Shown here: positions 1-8,258 of the stretch, piece by piece
Layout of the letters: each line of letters starts with the position of its first letter
Position numbering within the stretch: position 1 is the stretch's first letter
From: Comamonas sp. B21-038
GTDB lineage: Bacteria; Pseudomonadota; Gammaproteobacteria; Burkholderiales; Burkholderiaceae_C
Direction: 5' to 3'
Assembly: GCF_022387135.1 (NCBI RefSeq)
Contig: NZ_CP092462.1
Span: 2,108,001 to 2,172,000 of the forward strand
DNA length: 64,000 nucleotides
Notes under the pieces: generated by a model
What the model saw: only the letters and a program-made list of their open reading frames with translations
Told to the model about the DNA's origin: nothing
Database searches by the model: none
Translations under genes and position numbers: made by a program

Positions 1-187
1 TGCCCAGCAGCGGCTTGATCAGCTGCAGCACCAGCACAATCACAAAGCCCCAGATCACCAGATTCCAGTGCGGCTCAATGTAGTTCTGGCCGCCCTTGCG
101 CTCCAAGTGCAGGCCGAAGATGGGAACCACCACCAAAGCGGCCAGCACGGCCGAGATGATGGCGTTCTTGAAGTTCGCTTTCATCAT
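1..187 (-). CDS. livM: LivM, branched-chain amino acid ABC transporter permease (N-terminal part only)
   Basis: This is the first 62 codons of the second permease subunit of a leucine/isoleucine/valine importer in the inner membrane; the rest lies beyond the window edge. The translation begins MMKANFKNAIISAVLAALVV and continues through a hydrophobic segment and a basic loop (LERKGGQNYIEPHW), which is typical of LivM N-termini. The start ATG at 187 overlaps the livH stop codon (TGATG), so the two permeases are translationally coupled. Either of two consecutive ATG codons could be the start. The name rests on the N-terminal pattern plus its position behind livH. Confidence 0.85.
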   Translation of the reverse strand, partial: MMKANFKNAIISAVLAALVVVPIFGLHLERKGGQNYIEPHWNLVIWGFVIVLVLQLIKPLLG

Positions 188-1110
188 CAGACCTTCTCCA
201 CCTCAGGCTTGCCCAGCAGACCGGTGGGGCGGAACAGCAAAATCAGCACCAGCAGACCAAAAGCAACGATGTCCTTGTATTCCGAAGAGATATAGGCTGC
301 GGCCATGGTCTCGGCCACACCCAGCAGCACGCCGCCCAGCATCGCCCCCGGAATGCTGCCGATACCGCCAAGCACCGCAGCGGTGAAGGCCTTGATACCG
401 GCGACAAAGCCGATGTAGGGGTTGAGCTTGCCGATCGCCAGCGCAATCAGCACACCGCCTACAGCCGCCAGCACCGCCCCCAGGATGAAGGTGAATGACA
501 CGACCTTGTTGGTGTCGATGCCCAACAGGTTGGCCATTTGCATGTCTTGCGAGCAGGCGCGCGATGCGCGGCCCATGCGCGAGTGGCGGATGTAGAAGGT
601 CAGCGCGGCCATCAGCACCACCGCCACCACAATGATCAAGATGCGGGTGTAAGGCACAAAGACCTCGAAATCACCCATGTGAAAGTTGAATGCACCGGGC
701 AGCAGCGAGGGCACGGCCATATCGCGTGCGCCCTGCCCCAGGGCTACCCAGTTCTGCAAGAAGATGGACATGCCGATGGCCGAGATCAGCGCCACCAGGC
801 GCGGGCTGCTGCGCAAGGGCTTGTACGCCACCTGTTCCACCACATAGCCGTAAACACCGGTGAGCACCACTGCAACGAGCAGCATCGCACCGATCACCAC
901 AAACACCGGCAACCCGCTTTGCGTGCCGATGGCCGACAAGGTCACGAGGCCGATATAGGCCGCAATCATATAAATCTCGCCGTGGGCGAAATTAATCATT
1001 CCGATAATTCCATACACCATCGTGTAGCCAATGGCCACGAGCGCGTAGATCGCGCCCAGGGACAGACCATTGAACAACTGCTGTATGAATTGGGGCAAAA
1101 AATCGTTCAT
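187..1110 (-). CDS. livH: LivH, branched-chain amino acid ABC transporter permease
   Basis: Inner-membrane permease of the high-affinity branched-chain amino acid importer, pairing with LivM and using ATPases LivG/LivF, which would lie further left. The protein is 307 aa, the usual LivH length, and almost entirely hydrophobic helices. The N-terminus has the family pattern LFNGLSLGAIYALVAIGYTM followed by GMINFAHGE. I chose ATG at 1110 over the in-frame TTG at 1125 because it gives the family length; an AGGAA lies upstream of both but sits immediately next to the TTG. It is separated from the upstream binding-protein gene by a strong hairpin, so expression probably depends on read-through. Substrate specificity among branched-chain amino acids or related compounds cannot be read from the permease. 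Confidence 0.95.
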   Translation of the reverse strand: MNDFLPQFIQQLFNGLSLGAIYALVAIGYTMVYGIIGMINFAHGEIYMIAAYIGLVTLSAIGTQSGLPVFVVIGAMLLVAVVLTGVYGYVVEQVAYKPLRSSPRLVALISAIGMSIFLQNWVALGQGARDMAVPSLLPGAFNFHMGDFEVFVPYTRILIIVVAVVLMAALTFYIRHSRMGRASRACSQDMQMANLLGIDTNKVVSFTFILGAVLAAVGGVLIALAIGKLNPYIGFVAGIKAFTAAVLGGIGSIPGAMLGGVLLGVAETMAAAYISSEYKDIVAFGLLVLILLFRPTGLLGKPEVEKV

Positions 1111-1155
1111 ACCGTACCAACCCAATTCCTTTGGCGCTTGTGGCCGCCAAAATAA

Positions 1156-1190
1156 AAAAGCATGGCTCTATGTTTTAGAGCCATGCTTTT
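1156..1190 (-). terminator. Intrinsic terminator/attenuator between livJ and livH
   Basis: A perfect 15-bp stem (AAAAGCATGGCTCTA at 1156-1170 paired with 1176-1190) with a 5-base loop. On the minus strand it is followed by a T-rich tail (TTTTTTATT). It sits just after the binding-protein stop and before livH, so it would let the binding protein be made in excess over the membrane subunits, as is common in ABC importers. Confidence 0.85.
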
Positions 1191-1199
1191 GTCAAACAC

Positions 1200-2324
1200 T
1201 TACTTAGACGCTGGCGACTTGCTGCCATCCTTGTGCCAGTTGAAGACCTGGAAGTCGTAGGACTTCAGGTCGCCCTTGGCATCCCAGGCGAGCTTGCCCA
1301 GCGGGGTGTCGAACGTAGCGGTATGCAGGTGCTTGGCCACCTTGGTGCCATCGTTGCCCACGGCCTTGATCGAGTCAGCGATGACCTGCACGGCGGTGTA
1401 CGAGCCCATCTGGAACGAACCGGAAGGATCGCGCTTCTTGTCCTTGAAGGCCTTGACGATGGCCGCGTTCTTCGGGTTGCCAGCAAAGTCGGCGGGCAGG
1501 GTCACCAGCATGCCTTCAACGGCGGGGCCGGCGATCGCATTGATTTCGGGATTGCCCACGCCTTCAGGGCCCATGATGCGGACCTTCAGGCCCTGCTCTG
1601 CCGATTGGCGCAGCAGCAGCCCCATTTCTGGGTGGTAGCCGCCGTAGTAGACAAAGTCCACACCGGCGCTCTTGAGCTTGGTGATCACGGCCGAGTAGTC
1701 GCTGTCACCGGCGTTGATACCTTCAAACAGCGCAACATTGATGCCGTCAGCCTTGAGCGTATCGCGCACGGCCGTGGCAATGCCCTGGCCGTAGGATTGC
1801 TTGTCATGCAGCACCGCAACCTTCTTGGGCTTGACGGTCTGGGCAATGAACTTGGCAGCAAACGGGCCTTGCTGGTCGTCGCGGCCAATGGTGCGGAAGA
1901 CCGACGTGAAGTTCTTGCCTTCGGTCAGCGCAGGCGAGGTGGCCGAAGGGGTCACGACGACCACACCTTCATTGTTGTAGATCGGTGCTGCAGCGATGGC
2001 TGCGCCCGAGCATACAGGTCCCACCACGTAATGGATCTTCGCATTGACGACGCGGTTGGCGGCCACAGGGCCCTGCTTGGGTTCGCAGGCATCATCAACG
2101 ATCACTGCTTCAAGCTTGTTGCCATTGATGCCGCCGGCAGCATTGATCTGCTCGAGCGCCGTATCCACACCCTCCTTGACCATGTCACCGTACTGGGTCA
2201 GCGGACCCGTCGCAGGAATGACCACGCCGATCTTGATATTTTGAGCCTGGGCTGCGCCAGCGAGCATGCTGCCGGCCAGACCAAATGCAACCACCATCGA
2301 GTTGAGGCGAAACGGTACCTTCAT
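1200..2324 (-). CDS. Branched-chain amino acid ABC transporter substrate-binding protein (LivJ/LivK type)
   Basis: Periplasmic binding protein of the liv importer, type I periplasmic fold. The 374-aa product has a Sec signal peptide (SMVVAFGLAGSMLAGAAQAQ) and then IKIGVVIPATGPLTQYGD, the hallmark start of mature Leu/Ile/Val-binding proteins. VVGPVCSGAAIAAAPIYNNE and the GMLVTLPADFAGNP region also fit the family. I chose ATG at 2324 because an AAGGA lies 8-9 bases upstream and the signal peptide begins there; the longer ATG at 2384 would add about 20 non-signal residues. It is the first gene of the liv operon on this strand and is followed by an attenuator hairpin. LivJ versus LivK cannot be separated here. 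Confidence 0.93.
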   Translation of the reverse strand: MKVPFRLNSMVVAFGLAGSMLAGAAQAQNIKIGVVIPATGPLTQYGDMVKEGVDTALEQINAAGGINGNKLEAVIVDDACEPKQGPVAANRVVNAKIHYVVGPVCSGAAIAAAPIYNNEGVVVVTPSATSPALTEGKNFTSVFRTIGRDDQQGPFAAKFIAQTVKPKKVAVLHDKQSYGQGIATAVRDTLKADGINVALFEGINAGDSDYSAVITKLKSAGVDFVYYGGYHPEMGLLLRQSAEQGLKVRIMGPEGVGNPEINAIAGPAVEGMLVTLPADFAGNPKNAAIVKAFKDKKRDPSGSFQMGSYTAVQVIADSIKAVGNDGTKVAKHLHTATFDTPLGKLAWDAKGDLKSYDFQVFNWHKDGSKSPASK

Positions 2325-3030
2325 ATCGGAATCCTTTTTAATCAAGCTATGGATCGCAGACATTGACAATAGAGCAACTATCAAGTGCGATGCGGAGACA
2401 GCATATAGGTCTAATAAACTCTCGCAACAGGGATGCCTAGGATTGCCAAATATGTCACTTATGTGCTAGCAAAAAGTGATTTTTGCACCTAATCAGGGCA
2501 TTAACGGGCATTCATGCACCAATAATGTGCAAAACACCTTTAAAGCCACCGCGCAAGGCGCTCAGACCCTATACATTTTGATGCATTTAGTAGCATCAAT
2601 CTGAAATGCCCCAAGCGCCTCCTCGGCATCGGTGCCGTCCCGGCTCCCTTGTCTCGCACTGAGCCCAGCGGCCACCGCAAATTTCAGAACCCGGGCAGCT
2701 TCGCCGCGAGAGGCAGCATTGTGCGCGAAAAAGATCCCGCCACGCACAAAACCAGGGCTGTGGAAACCCTGATCTGTAGCCAAGACGCGCGCGCCCGTCC
2801 ATGCACCTCGCCCGCCTCTGTTACATCTAGCCATGGATCACGCTCGGGAGCTGGTGGGGCCGATAGGCATGCCCATCGAAGACCACCGTAAAGCGTTTGA
2901 TGTCTAAAGGCTTATTGAATGCTCGACCTACGCACCATCAGAATGTGCTCATTCATTGGTTCTTTAACCATTGCTAACTCAAGCAAAAACCACTTGCACA
3001 ATATCAATCAGGGATGGAGAATTGTTCAAC
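2325..3030. other. Intergenic region without a supported gene
   Basis: About 700 bases between the liv operon and the first small plus-strand gene. The part next to livJ is AT-rich and probably holds its promoter. A 7-bp inverted repeat (TTGATGC, 8-base spacer, GCATCAA) lies at 2578-2599 and could be a protein-binding site. Open frames at 2562-2834 show no family resemblance and no good start, so I leave them out. Confidence 0.5.
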
Positions 3031-3255
3031 ATGAAAGAAATTAGGTTGATCAATTCCAAGGGCACCGGCGCAGACAACGCCGCTGCTGCCTCTGCCTGGC
3101 TGCCCGATGATGTCCACCATCGCCAGCAATTCCTGCAACTGCTGGAGCAGGCCATTGCCGATGGTGGTCCAGGCACCTACCTGCTGCAGACCCGTGGCCA
3201 GCATGTGCTGACCGATATTCTCTATCCCAACCGGGCGTTCTGCGCGCCGGTCTGA
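3031..3255 (+). CDS. Small hypothetical protein
   Basis: I do not recognise this 74-aa protein. It starts MKEIRLINSKG; the middle (HHRQQFLQLLEQAIADGG) looks like an amphipathic helix and the end is TDILYPNRAFCAPV. There is no signal peptide or membrane segment. The codon pattern (third positions mainly G/C) fits the surrounding genome, which is the main support that it is real. The start at 3031 is chosen because a GGAGA lies about 12 bases upstream; an in-frame ATG at 2971 is possible. It converges on another small gene at 3374-3583. Confidence 0.45.
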   Translation: MKEIRLINSKGTGADNAAAASAWLPDDVHHRQQFLQLLEQAIADGGPGTYLLQTRGQHVLTDILYPNRAFCAPV

Positions 3256-3373
3256 GCGCTGGGGGTTGGGTCGCGCGCCTCCGGCTCTCGGGCAAGGCAT
3301 GCGGCATGCCCTCGTCGCCGCTCAGCCTCATCGGCTGGGCAGGCTGATACTTAGCCGCGATTGCTGGTAGCGC

Positions 3374-3583
3374 TCAATCACCCAGCACTACGCCCAGGGC
3401 GGCCAGCTTCGATGCCATGACATCGCGCCGGCGCTCGGCTTTCTCAGCAGTGGCCATCGCGGCACGCATGGCCTGAGGGCCTTTGAGCGATGCAACACGC
3501 ACCAGATCAGTTTTCTTGTTGACCTCGGCCACCAGCTTTTGGTAGCTGGCAATCAGGTCCGCATGTTCAGGGGAAGGGCTCAC
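3374..3583 (-). CDS. Small hypothetical protein with charged helices
   Basis: A 69-aa protein of unknown function, all predicted helix and rich in charged residues (YQKLVAEVNKKTDLVRVASL, then ATAEKAERRRDVMASKLAAL). I chose a GTG start at 3583 because AAGGA lies 7 bases upstream, which is much better than the upstream ATG at 3652. The short helical layout could suit a coiled coil or a small regulator, but no family is identifiable by eye. Confidence 0.5.
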   Translation of the reverse strand: MSPSPEHADLIASYQKLVAEVNKKTDLVRVASLKGPQAMRAAMATAEKAERRRDVMASKLAALGVVLGD

Positions 3584-3972
3584 AACAGTTCCTTGTTTTC
3601 TACAGCCGCTATTGTCCGGCGAAATGCCGGACTGCCCGTGTTGCTGCGCCATCGGTCATTCCCCGTCCACGGCTGGCCCAGCACCTTCTGTAAGACCATC
3701 TCCACGGACCATGTTGCGTGGCGGCCAATTTGCCTGAGCGCCCCCAGGAACCGGTTACAGTGGGGCATAACACCAGGAGGATCCCATGGCCCACAACGCG
3801 CAACGCCATCGCTGCCCAGGCCTGCAAGCACATGGAGACCCGCCGCAGGCAGCCCCCTCTCCTTGGCGTTCTCAGCCGACTTAAGCCCCCGCTCCCACTT
3901 CGCCGAGATTTCCCTTTGATTGCCGCTGGCAGCTGACCCTGGTCACGTTGTCATGCCCACCGCTTGACTGCT
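3584..3972. other. Intergenic region, nothing supported
   Basis: Nearly 400 bases between a leftward and a rightward small gene. Overlapping open frames are present on both strands, but none has a convincing start, ribosome binding site or recognisable product. Confidence 0.4.
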
Positions 3973-4191
3973 ATGAAAACCATCGACGAAATGCTGAGTC
4001 TGGATCTGCTCACCCATGACCAACATGGTGAGATCAGCGCATGGATCGACCAGTCCACCACCCCGGAAGAAATTCTGCAAATGCCCCCGCAGCTTTGGCA
4101 AGCCATTGAGCGCGCCAGCCTGGCGATGGGCGTCAACGATGATCTCTTACGTCCGCCATCGCTCGATGCGGGAAGCTTGCTGGTGAGCTGA
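3973..4191 (+). CDS. Small acidic hypothetical protein
   Basis: A 72-aa protein beginning MKTIDEMLSLDLLTHDQHGE, with PEEILQMPPQLWQAIERASL in the middle. It is acidic and soluble with no signal peptide. The periodic leucine/isoleucine pattern suggests a small helical bundle. I do not recognise a family. The ATG at 3973 is preferred over a TTG three codons earlier, although neither has a strong Shine-Dalgarno. Codon use matches the neighbouring genome. Confidence 0.5.
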   Translation: MKTIDEMLSLDLLTHDQHGEISAWIDQSTTPEEILQMPPQLWQAIERASLAMGVNDDLLRPPSLDAGSLLVS

Positions 4192-5072
4192 GCTTATCGT
4201 AGCGCCTCTCGCGGGCAAGGAAGGCGCTTTCTCAGCGGAGTGAGGCCCCTCGTTGGGCAGGCCTGGGCTGGGTAGGCACCAAGCCCTCTGTCCTGGTTCG
4301 CCTCGCTGCATAGCGAGGCGATAGGGGCGCAGTCAAGCTACGTGGAGAGTTCCCACGCCCTCCATATCAATGGGCCCACACCCTACCCCGCCGCCTTGGC
4401 AGTTGATATTTAGAGATGCTCAAGCAGGCAACCGGTATAGCTGATGGTTGGCTGAACATGGGCGCGTACTTGAGACCAACTGGCGCCATTCACCGGTGGA
4501 GAGCCTGCAGATCCCAGGCTGTCCTTGGTTCAGACCTAGGGAATACCCTTCAAGAATCGATTTGCATAAATCTATAGAATATATCTAATGATTTGCCGGG
4601 TTCATGCACCATCCTCCCTCCCTCTCTAGATTTGCATGAACATCCTGAGCGATCAGGAACGGCTTTTCTTCAGCGCCTCAGGCCACCTTCGGGTGGCCTT
4701 TTTTTGGCTCGGGAGGTAGCCATTTAGTGAAGATCCCGCCTGTCGCATGTTCATTCGTCGATTACCCGCCCATCGGGCAGCTTGCAGATGCTTCGTTCCC
4801 CGATCGCTGAAGACTGGAGATGTGACGTGCCTACATGCTGTGCGCCATATACAGATCAAGGATAGCCATGCCCAGCAGTGGAACAGACGCTGCCGGACGC
4901 TTAGCACCGCCGGTCAGCGGCATGAAGGTTGAATTCATATGGATGCGCAAAAACACGCACGCAGAAAGGGCAGCGAACTTCTGCTGAAAATGTCGGGTGG
5001 CGACACCAAACACGAACCACTGCTCGACTGGCCGCTAAACTGCCTCCATCCCAAGCACACAAGGCGTTTTCT
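4192..5072. other. Long intergenic region with hairpins and an orphan terminator
   Basis: Nearly 900 bases without a supported coding region. It contains a perfect 9-bp hairpin without a T-tract (CGCCTCGCT 4299-4307 with 4312-4320), an AT-rich, promoter-like patch around 4561-4592 (TATAGAAT at 4573), and a textbook intrinsic terminator at 4680-4706. No gene ends just upstream of that terminator. Confidence 0.5.
4680..4706 (+). terminator. Orphan intrinsic terminator with TTCG tetraloop
   Basis: AGGCCACC, loop TTCG, GGTGGCCT, then a run of seven Ts. Only the plus orientation has a T-tract. The nearest upstream gene ends about 490 bases earlier, so this may terminate a small RNA made from the AT-rich patch near 4561-4592. 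Confidence 0.8.
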
Positions 5073-5513
5073 ATGTTGTCCCGCTTCAAGGTTTCACTCA
5101 CCTGTATTTTTTTGGTATACGCAGGTCTGGCACACGCCAGCCCTGCATCGCAAGAAGCCTCTGCATACGAGACCTTGAAAATCAAGGCCATGATCTGCAA
5201 GGAGGAATATATGATTGGACTGTTGAAGGCTGGCCAGGGCGAAACGACTCTGCAGCAGGCTTACAGCGATTTTCTGAGCTGCAGAGGCCCTGTGTCGAAA
5301 GCATCCAAGGAGGTCTATAAAAAGGTGCTCGGCAAAGCCAAGGGAAGCGATGCCAAAAAGGTCCTCAAGGACTACCAGGTGGCCTTCATGACTTTTCTGG
5401 ACGGCATAGATGCCAAGTCGGGAGAGACAAAATACGACTACTCGCTACGCTTTTCCGCATTGGAAGACAACCTGAGCATGGCCAAGCGGCGCCTGGATCT
5501 GGAATTGGAATAA
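5073..5513 (+). CDS. Secreted hypothetical protein
   Basis: A 146-aa protein of unknown function with a clear Sec signal peptide (MLSRFKVSLTCIFLVYAGLA, cut near HAS-PAS). The mature part is helical and lysine-rich, with two cysteines (MICKEEY and FLSCRGP) about 37 residues apart that could form a disulfide in the periplasm. The start at 5073 is supported by the signal peptide and by AAGG about 8 bases upstream; a longer TTG start at 4929 would bury the signal. A short inverted repeat (GATAGGC/GCCTATC, 5516-5552) follows the stop. No family is recognised. Confidence 0.6.
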   Translation: MLSRFKVSLTCIFLVYAGLAHASPASQEASAYETLKIKAMICKEEYMIGLLKAGQGETTLQQAYSDFLSCRGPVSKASKEVYKKVLGKAKGSDAKKVLKDYQVAFMTFLDGIDAKSGETKYDYSLRFSALEDNLSMAKRRLDLELE

Positions 5514-5919
5514 GCGATAGGCATGCCCGCGCTACTGGCAAGCTGGCCTATCCGCACCAGTTGCGCACATCTTCAGATGCGTTTGGCTGGATACTCTCAC
5601 TGCCGCCATCAGCTTGGCAAAGACGGCATTGAATGAAGTGGAACTACTCCGGAACCTTGTTCCCCGCGCACCGGCCCCATGGGCAGGGTGCTTGCACCTG
5701 ATAGCTGCATATCGTGTCTGGCCTTAATTCGGAGGCTCTTTGCTCTTGGATCCAGAATATTGCAGCCTCGCGTTGTACGGTGTAAACGCTGACAGAATCA
5801 CTATTTTCAGTGATACCAATTGTTACTTAGCCTCTCTATGCTTATAACTCAGCAGCTCCTCGCTTAACCGCCCAACCGGGGTTGCTGAGTTTCAATTCCA
5901 CCTTGTTGGATGGCTAGAG
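5514..5919. other. Intergenic region with an inverted repeat ahead of the alpha-CTD-like gene
   Basis: About 400 bases with no supported gene. A long imperfect dyad, AACTCAGCAGCTCC at 5846-5859 with GGGGTTGCTGAGTT at 5878-5891, lies 28 bases before the next start codon and could fold in the leader RNA or bind a protein. Confidence 0.45.
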
Positions 5920-6243
5920 ATGAATACCAGCACTGCACACCCATTGTTCGATGCGGCCCCTACCCTGCAAGGCTTGCTGCCTCCGCATCTGTGGAGGGTA
6001 CTGGCAAGAAATGGCATTACGACCATTGAACAGGCAGCCCAGAGTTACCCAGAAAAGCTGCTGCTGATGCCCAGCGTGGGCCCTAGAACCTTTAGAAAAA
6101 TTGAAGAAAGCCTGTTTCCCGGTAAGCACTATGCGCCGCCCCAGCAGGAAGGTGCCGTGCAGCCTGGTCTGGACCAGACATCCAGGGCCCTCCCCTTTTT
6201 CCGTCGCACTCAGAATGCGCTGAGGCGGCACGACCTCAAGTAA
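5920..6243 (+). CDS. Free-standing RNA polymerase alpha-CTD-like (helix-hairpin-helix) protein
   Basis: A 107-aa protein whose residues about 17-68 resemble the C-terminal domain of RNA polymerase alpha: LPPHLWRVLARNGITTIEQA, SYPEKLLLMPSVGPRTFRKI, EESL. The pattern of a leucine-rich first helix, N-G-I, a second helix and a glycine hairpin before the last helix matches the alpha-CTD/HhH fold. The residues that contact DNA and activators in E. coli alpha (R265, N268) are not conserved (H and R here), so it may not bind the UP element. There is no alpha N-terminal domain. The tail after residue 70 is Gln/Pro/Arg-rich and probably disordered. Function is unknown; binding of nucleic acid or a polymerase partner is inference. 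Confidence 0.65.
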   Translation: MNTSTAHPLFDAAPTLQGLLPPHLWRVLARNGITTIEQAAQSYPEKLLLMPSVGPRTFRKIEESLFPGKHYAPPQQEGAVQPGLDQTSRALPFFRRTQNALRRHDLK

Positions 6244-6384
6244 GGACAGCGGGCTGTTGAATGACCGGGAAGCCCAGCCGCCCGGGTCCAGCCGCCCATT
6301 CAATTGGGGCCCCTCCCCAGCGTTCGTGCCAACGGATTCTCTGCCGCGTGGACATACCCGCGGGGCAGACCGCCGCGCCCACCA

Positions 6385-6855
6385 TCACTCCTCTGCGGCT
6401 TTCAGCGCATCGCCCAGCCACAACCGGGGACCAGCACCCCGTTTGCCAATATAGTCCGCCTGGTTGAACACGTGGCAGACCTTCATCGACAGGCAGCCAC
6501 AGCCGATGCAGTTCTCAAGACTTTTGCGCAGATGCGTCAGTTCCTGAATGCGCTCATCCACCCGCGCCATCCAGGTCTTCGACAGGCCACGCCATTCCTC
6601 CCCAGAGGGCGCATGGTGCTTGGGCAGGCCCTCCAATTGCGACGCGATCTCCTCGAGCTGAAATCCCAGCCGCTGCGCGAACACGATATAGGCCACCCGG
6701 CGCAGTGCTGAACGCCGGTAACGGCGATGCCCCGAAGCGCTTCGCACCGATTCGATCAAGCCCAGTGACTCGTAGTAACGCAGCGCCGACGCGTTGACGC
6801 CGCTGCGCTTTGCGATATTTCCGATGGGCAGCAGTTCATCATCCCCAGGAGTCAT
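6385..6855 (-). CDS. soxR: SoxR, redox-sensing MerR-family transcriptional activator
   Basis: A [2Fe-2S] transcription factor that activates promoters with over-long spacers when its cluster is oxidised by redox-cycling compounds. The 156-aa protein begins with a MerR winged helix (LLPIGNIAKRSGVNASALRY then YESLGLI, residues about 8-35), followed by the dimerisation helix. The diagnostic cluster motif C-x2-C-x-C-x5-C is present as CIGCGCLSMKVC. AAAGGAAGAAG precedes the ATG at 6855. The gene is transcribed away from an RND efflux operon, with a SoxR-type operator in between. In non-enteric bacteria SoxR commonly controls efflux pumps directly, with no SoxS, and the layout here fits that. Confidence 0.95.
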   Translation of the reverse strand: MTPGDDELLPIGNIAKRSGVNASALRYYESLGLIESVRSASGHRRYRRSALRRVAYIVFAQRLGFQLEEIASQLEGLPKHHAPSGEEWRGLSKTWMARVDERIQELTHLRKSLENCIGCGCLSMKVCHVFNQADYIGKRGAGPRLWLGDALKAAEE

Positions 6856-6874
6856 GGTGCTTCTTCCTTTTCGC

Positions 6875-6905
6875 TTGACTTAAAGTTAACTTTAACTTGA
6901 AGAAT
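6875..6905 (+). promoter_or_regulatory. SoxR operator with long-spacer promoter for the efflux operon
   Basis: The dyad AAAGTTAACTTT at 6882-6893 shares its core AAGTTAACTT with the E. coli soxS SoxR box. It lies between a -35 TTGACT (6875-6880) and a possible -10 AAGAAT (6900-6905) separated by 19 bp, the over-long spacing that MerR-family activators require. The promoter faces the efflux genes; autoregulation of soxR from the other strand is possible. Confidence 0.8.
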
Positions 6906-7022
6906 CCGCTCCGGCAATGACGAGGGAAATTTTTTCTCGCAAGTCATTGAGCCCTTCTGCGTCCCCGTCGCTTGCCGCTCAGGACGGTAGACGCCCGAGT
7001 CTTCAAGAAAAGGAATTCCAAT

Positions 7023-8258
7023 ATGAGATCAGAGATCTGCCCGCAGGCGACTGCTGCTGGCACAGGTCCTGCGATGGCATCTGCCGTGCGCGTGATCACG
7101 CTATCCCTTGCATTGTCCGCCGCACTCATAGCCTGTGGACCCCCAAAGCCACCAGAGGACAGCAGTGCGCCGGGCGAACCAACGCCAGCCGCCGTCACGA
7201 CTGCCACGGTACGCGCTGAGCCGGTACAGCTGTGGAACCAGTTCAACGGCCGGATTGCTGCGCAGGAAACCGTGGAAATCCGCTCCCGCGTGGCAGGCTA
7301 CATCGAACATGTCCATTTCCGCGAGGGGCAGCCCGTGCGCAAAGGCCAGTTGCTGTTCAGCATCGATGCCCGCCCCTACCGGGCCTCGTTGGCGAGCGCA
7401 CAAGCACAACTGCAGCGTGCCAAAGCAGCGACGGAATTGGCTGCCACGCAGGACCGGCGTGCACGCGACTTGGTGGCGGACCGCGCCATCGCTGCTGAAG
7501 AAGCCGATAACCGCGCTGGAACGCTGGCCCAAGCCCGAGCCCAGGTAGCGGCTGCCGAAGCTGCGGTGGCAGCCGCCCAACTGGATCTGGGCTTCACCGA
7601 AGTCCGTGCCCCCATTGCTGGCATAGCCGGACGCGCGCTGCTGACCACCGGCAACCTTGCGCGCGCGGACGACAGTGTCCTGGTGACCGTGGTTTCTCAA
7701 AATCCGGTGTATGTGCATTTCGATGCCGATGAGCAAAGCCTGCTGCGTGGCATGCAAAACAGCAGCGCGGCCCCGAGCGATGCGATGGTGCGTGTCGGCC
7801 TGGTCAGCGATGAAGGCTTTCCGCACACGGGCCGCGTGGGCTTCACCGACAACCGGCTGGATCCGCAGACGGGCACGTTGGCACTGCGCGCCACGTTGAA
7901 CAACGACCAAGGGCTGTTCAAGCCGGGCATGTTTGCGCGGGTGCAAATGCAGGAGCGCAGCACGGTCACCGCCGTACTGATTGACGACAAGGCAGTGCTC
8001 ACCGACCAGAGCCGCAAATACGTCTATGTCGTGGACGCTGCCCAGCGTGCACAAAGGCGCGATCTGCAGTTGGGGAGGATGGTGGACGGCAAACGCATCG
8101 TCGAGTCCGGGCTTGCGCCCGGCGAGCAATTGGTGGTGGCAGGCATGCAGCGCATTTTTTACCCCGGCATGCCATTGGCGCCCCAGCGGTTGGACAGCCA
8201 AGCTGCGGGCGCCGCACTGCCGGAAACGCAGAAACCTGCCCAGAAAGCGCAGCCATGA
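7023..8258 (+). CDS. RND efflux periplasmic adaptor (membrane fusion lipoprotein)
   Basis: Adaptor that links the inner-membrane RND pump to the outer-membrane channel. The 411-aa product has a lipoprotein signal with lipobox LIAC-G near residue 38, a lipoyl/barrel-sandwich start (EIRSRVAGYIEHVHFREGQP, followed by VRKGQLLFSIDARPY), an alanine-rich coiled-coil hairpin, the return lipoyl half (LGFTEVRAPIAGIAGRALLT) and a beta-barrel/membrane-proximal region. This is the MexA/AcrA layout. The ATG at 7023 has AAAGGA upstream; an earlier in-frame ATG at 6972 lacks one. First gene of a three-gene operon; its stop overlaps the next start (ATGA). Probably activated by SoxR. Substrates are not predictable from sequence. 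Confidence 0.93.
   Translation: MRSEICPQATAAGTGPAMASAVRVITLSLALSAALIACGPPKPPEDSSAPGEPTPAAVTTATVRAEPVQLWNQFNGRIAAQETVEIRSRVAGYIEHVHFREGQPVRKGQLLFSIDARPYRASLASAQAQLQRAKAATELAATQDRRARDLVADRAIAAEEADNRAGTLAQARAQVAAAEAAVAAAQLDLGFTEVRAPIAGIAGRALLTTGNLARADDSVLVTVVSQNPVYVHFDADEQSLLRGMQNSSAAPSDAMVRVGLVSDEGFPHTGRVGFTDNRLDPQTGTLALRATLNNDQGLFKPGMFARVQMQERSTVTAVLIDDKAVLTDQSRKYVYVVDAAQRAQRRDLQLGRMVDGKRIVESGLAPGEQLVVAGMQRIFYPGMPLAPQRLDSQAAGAALPETQKPAQKAQP

Noticed and set aside
2562..2834. 90-aa minus-strand frame upstream of livJ
   Set aside because: No family resemblance, no start signal, and the codon pattern differs between overlapping frames.
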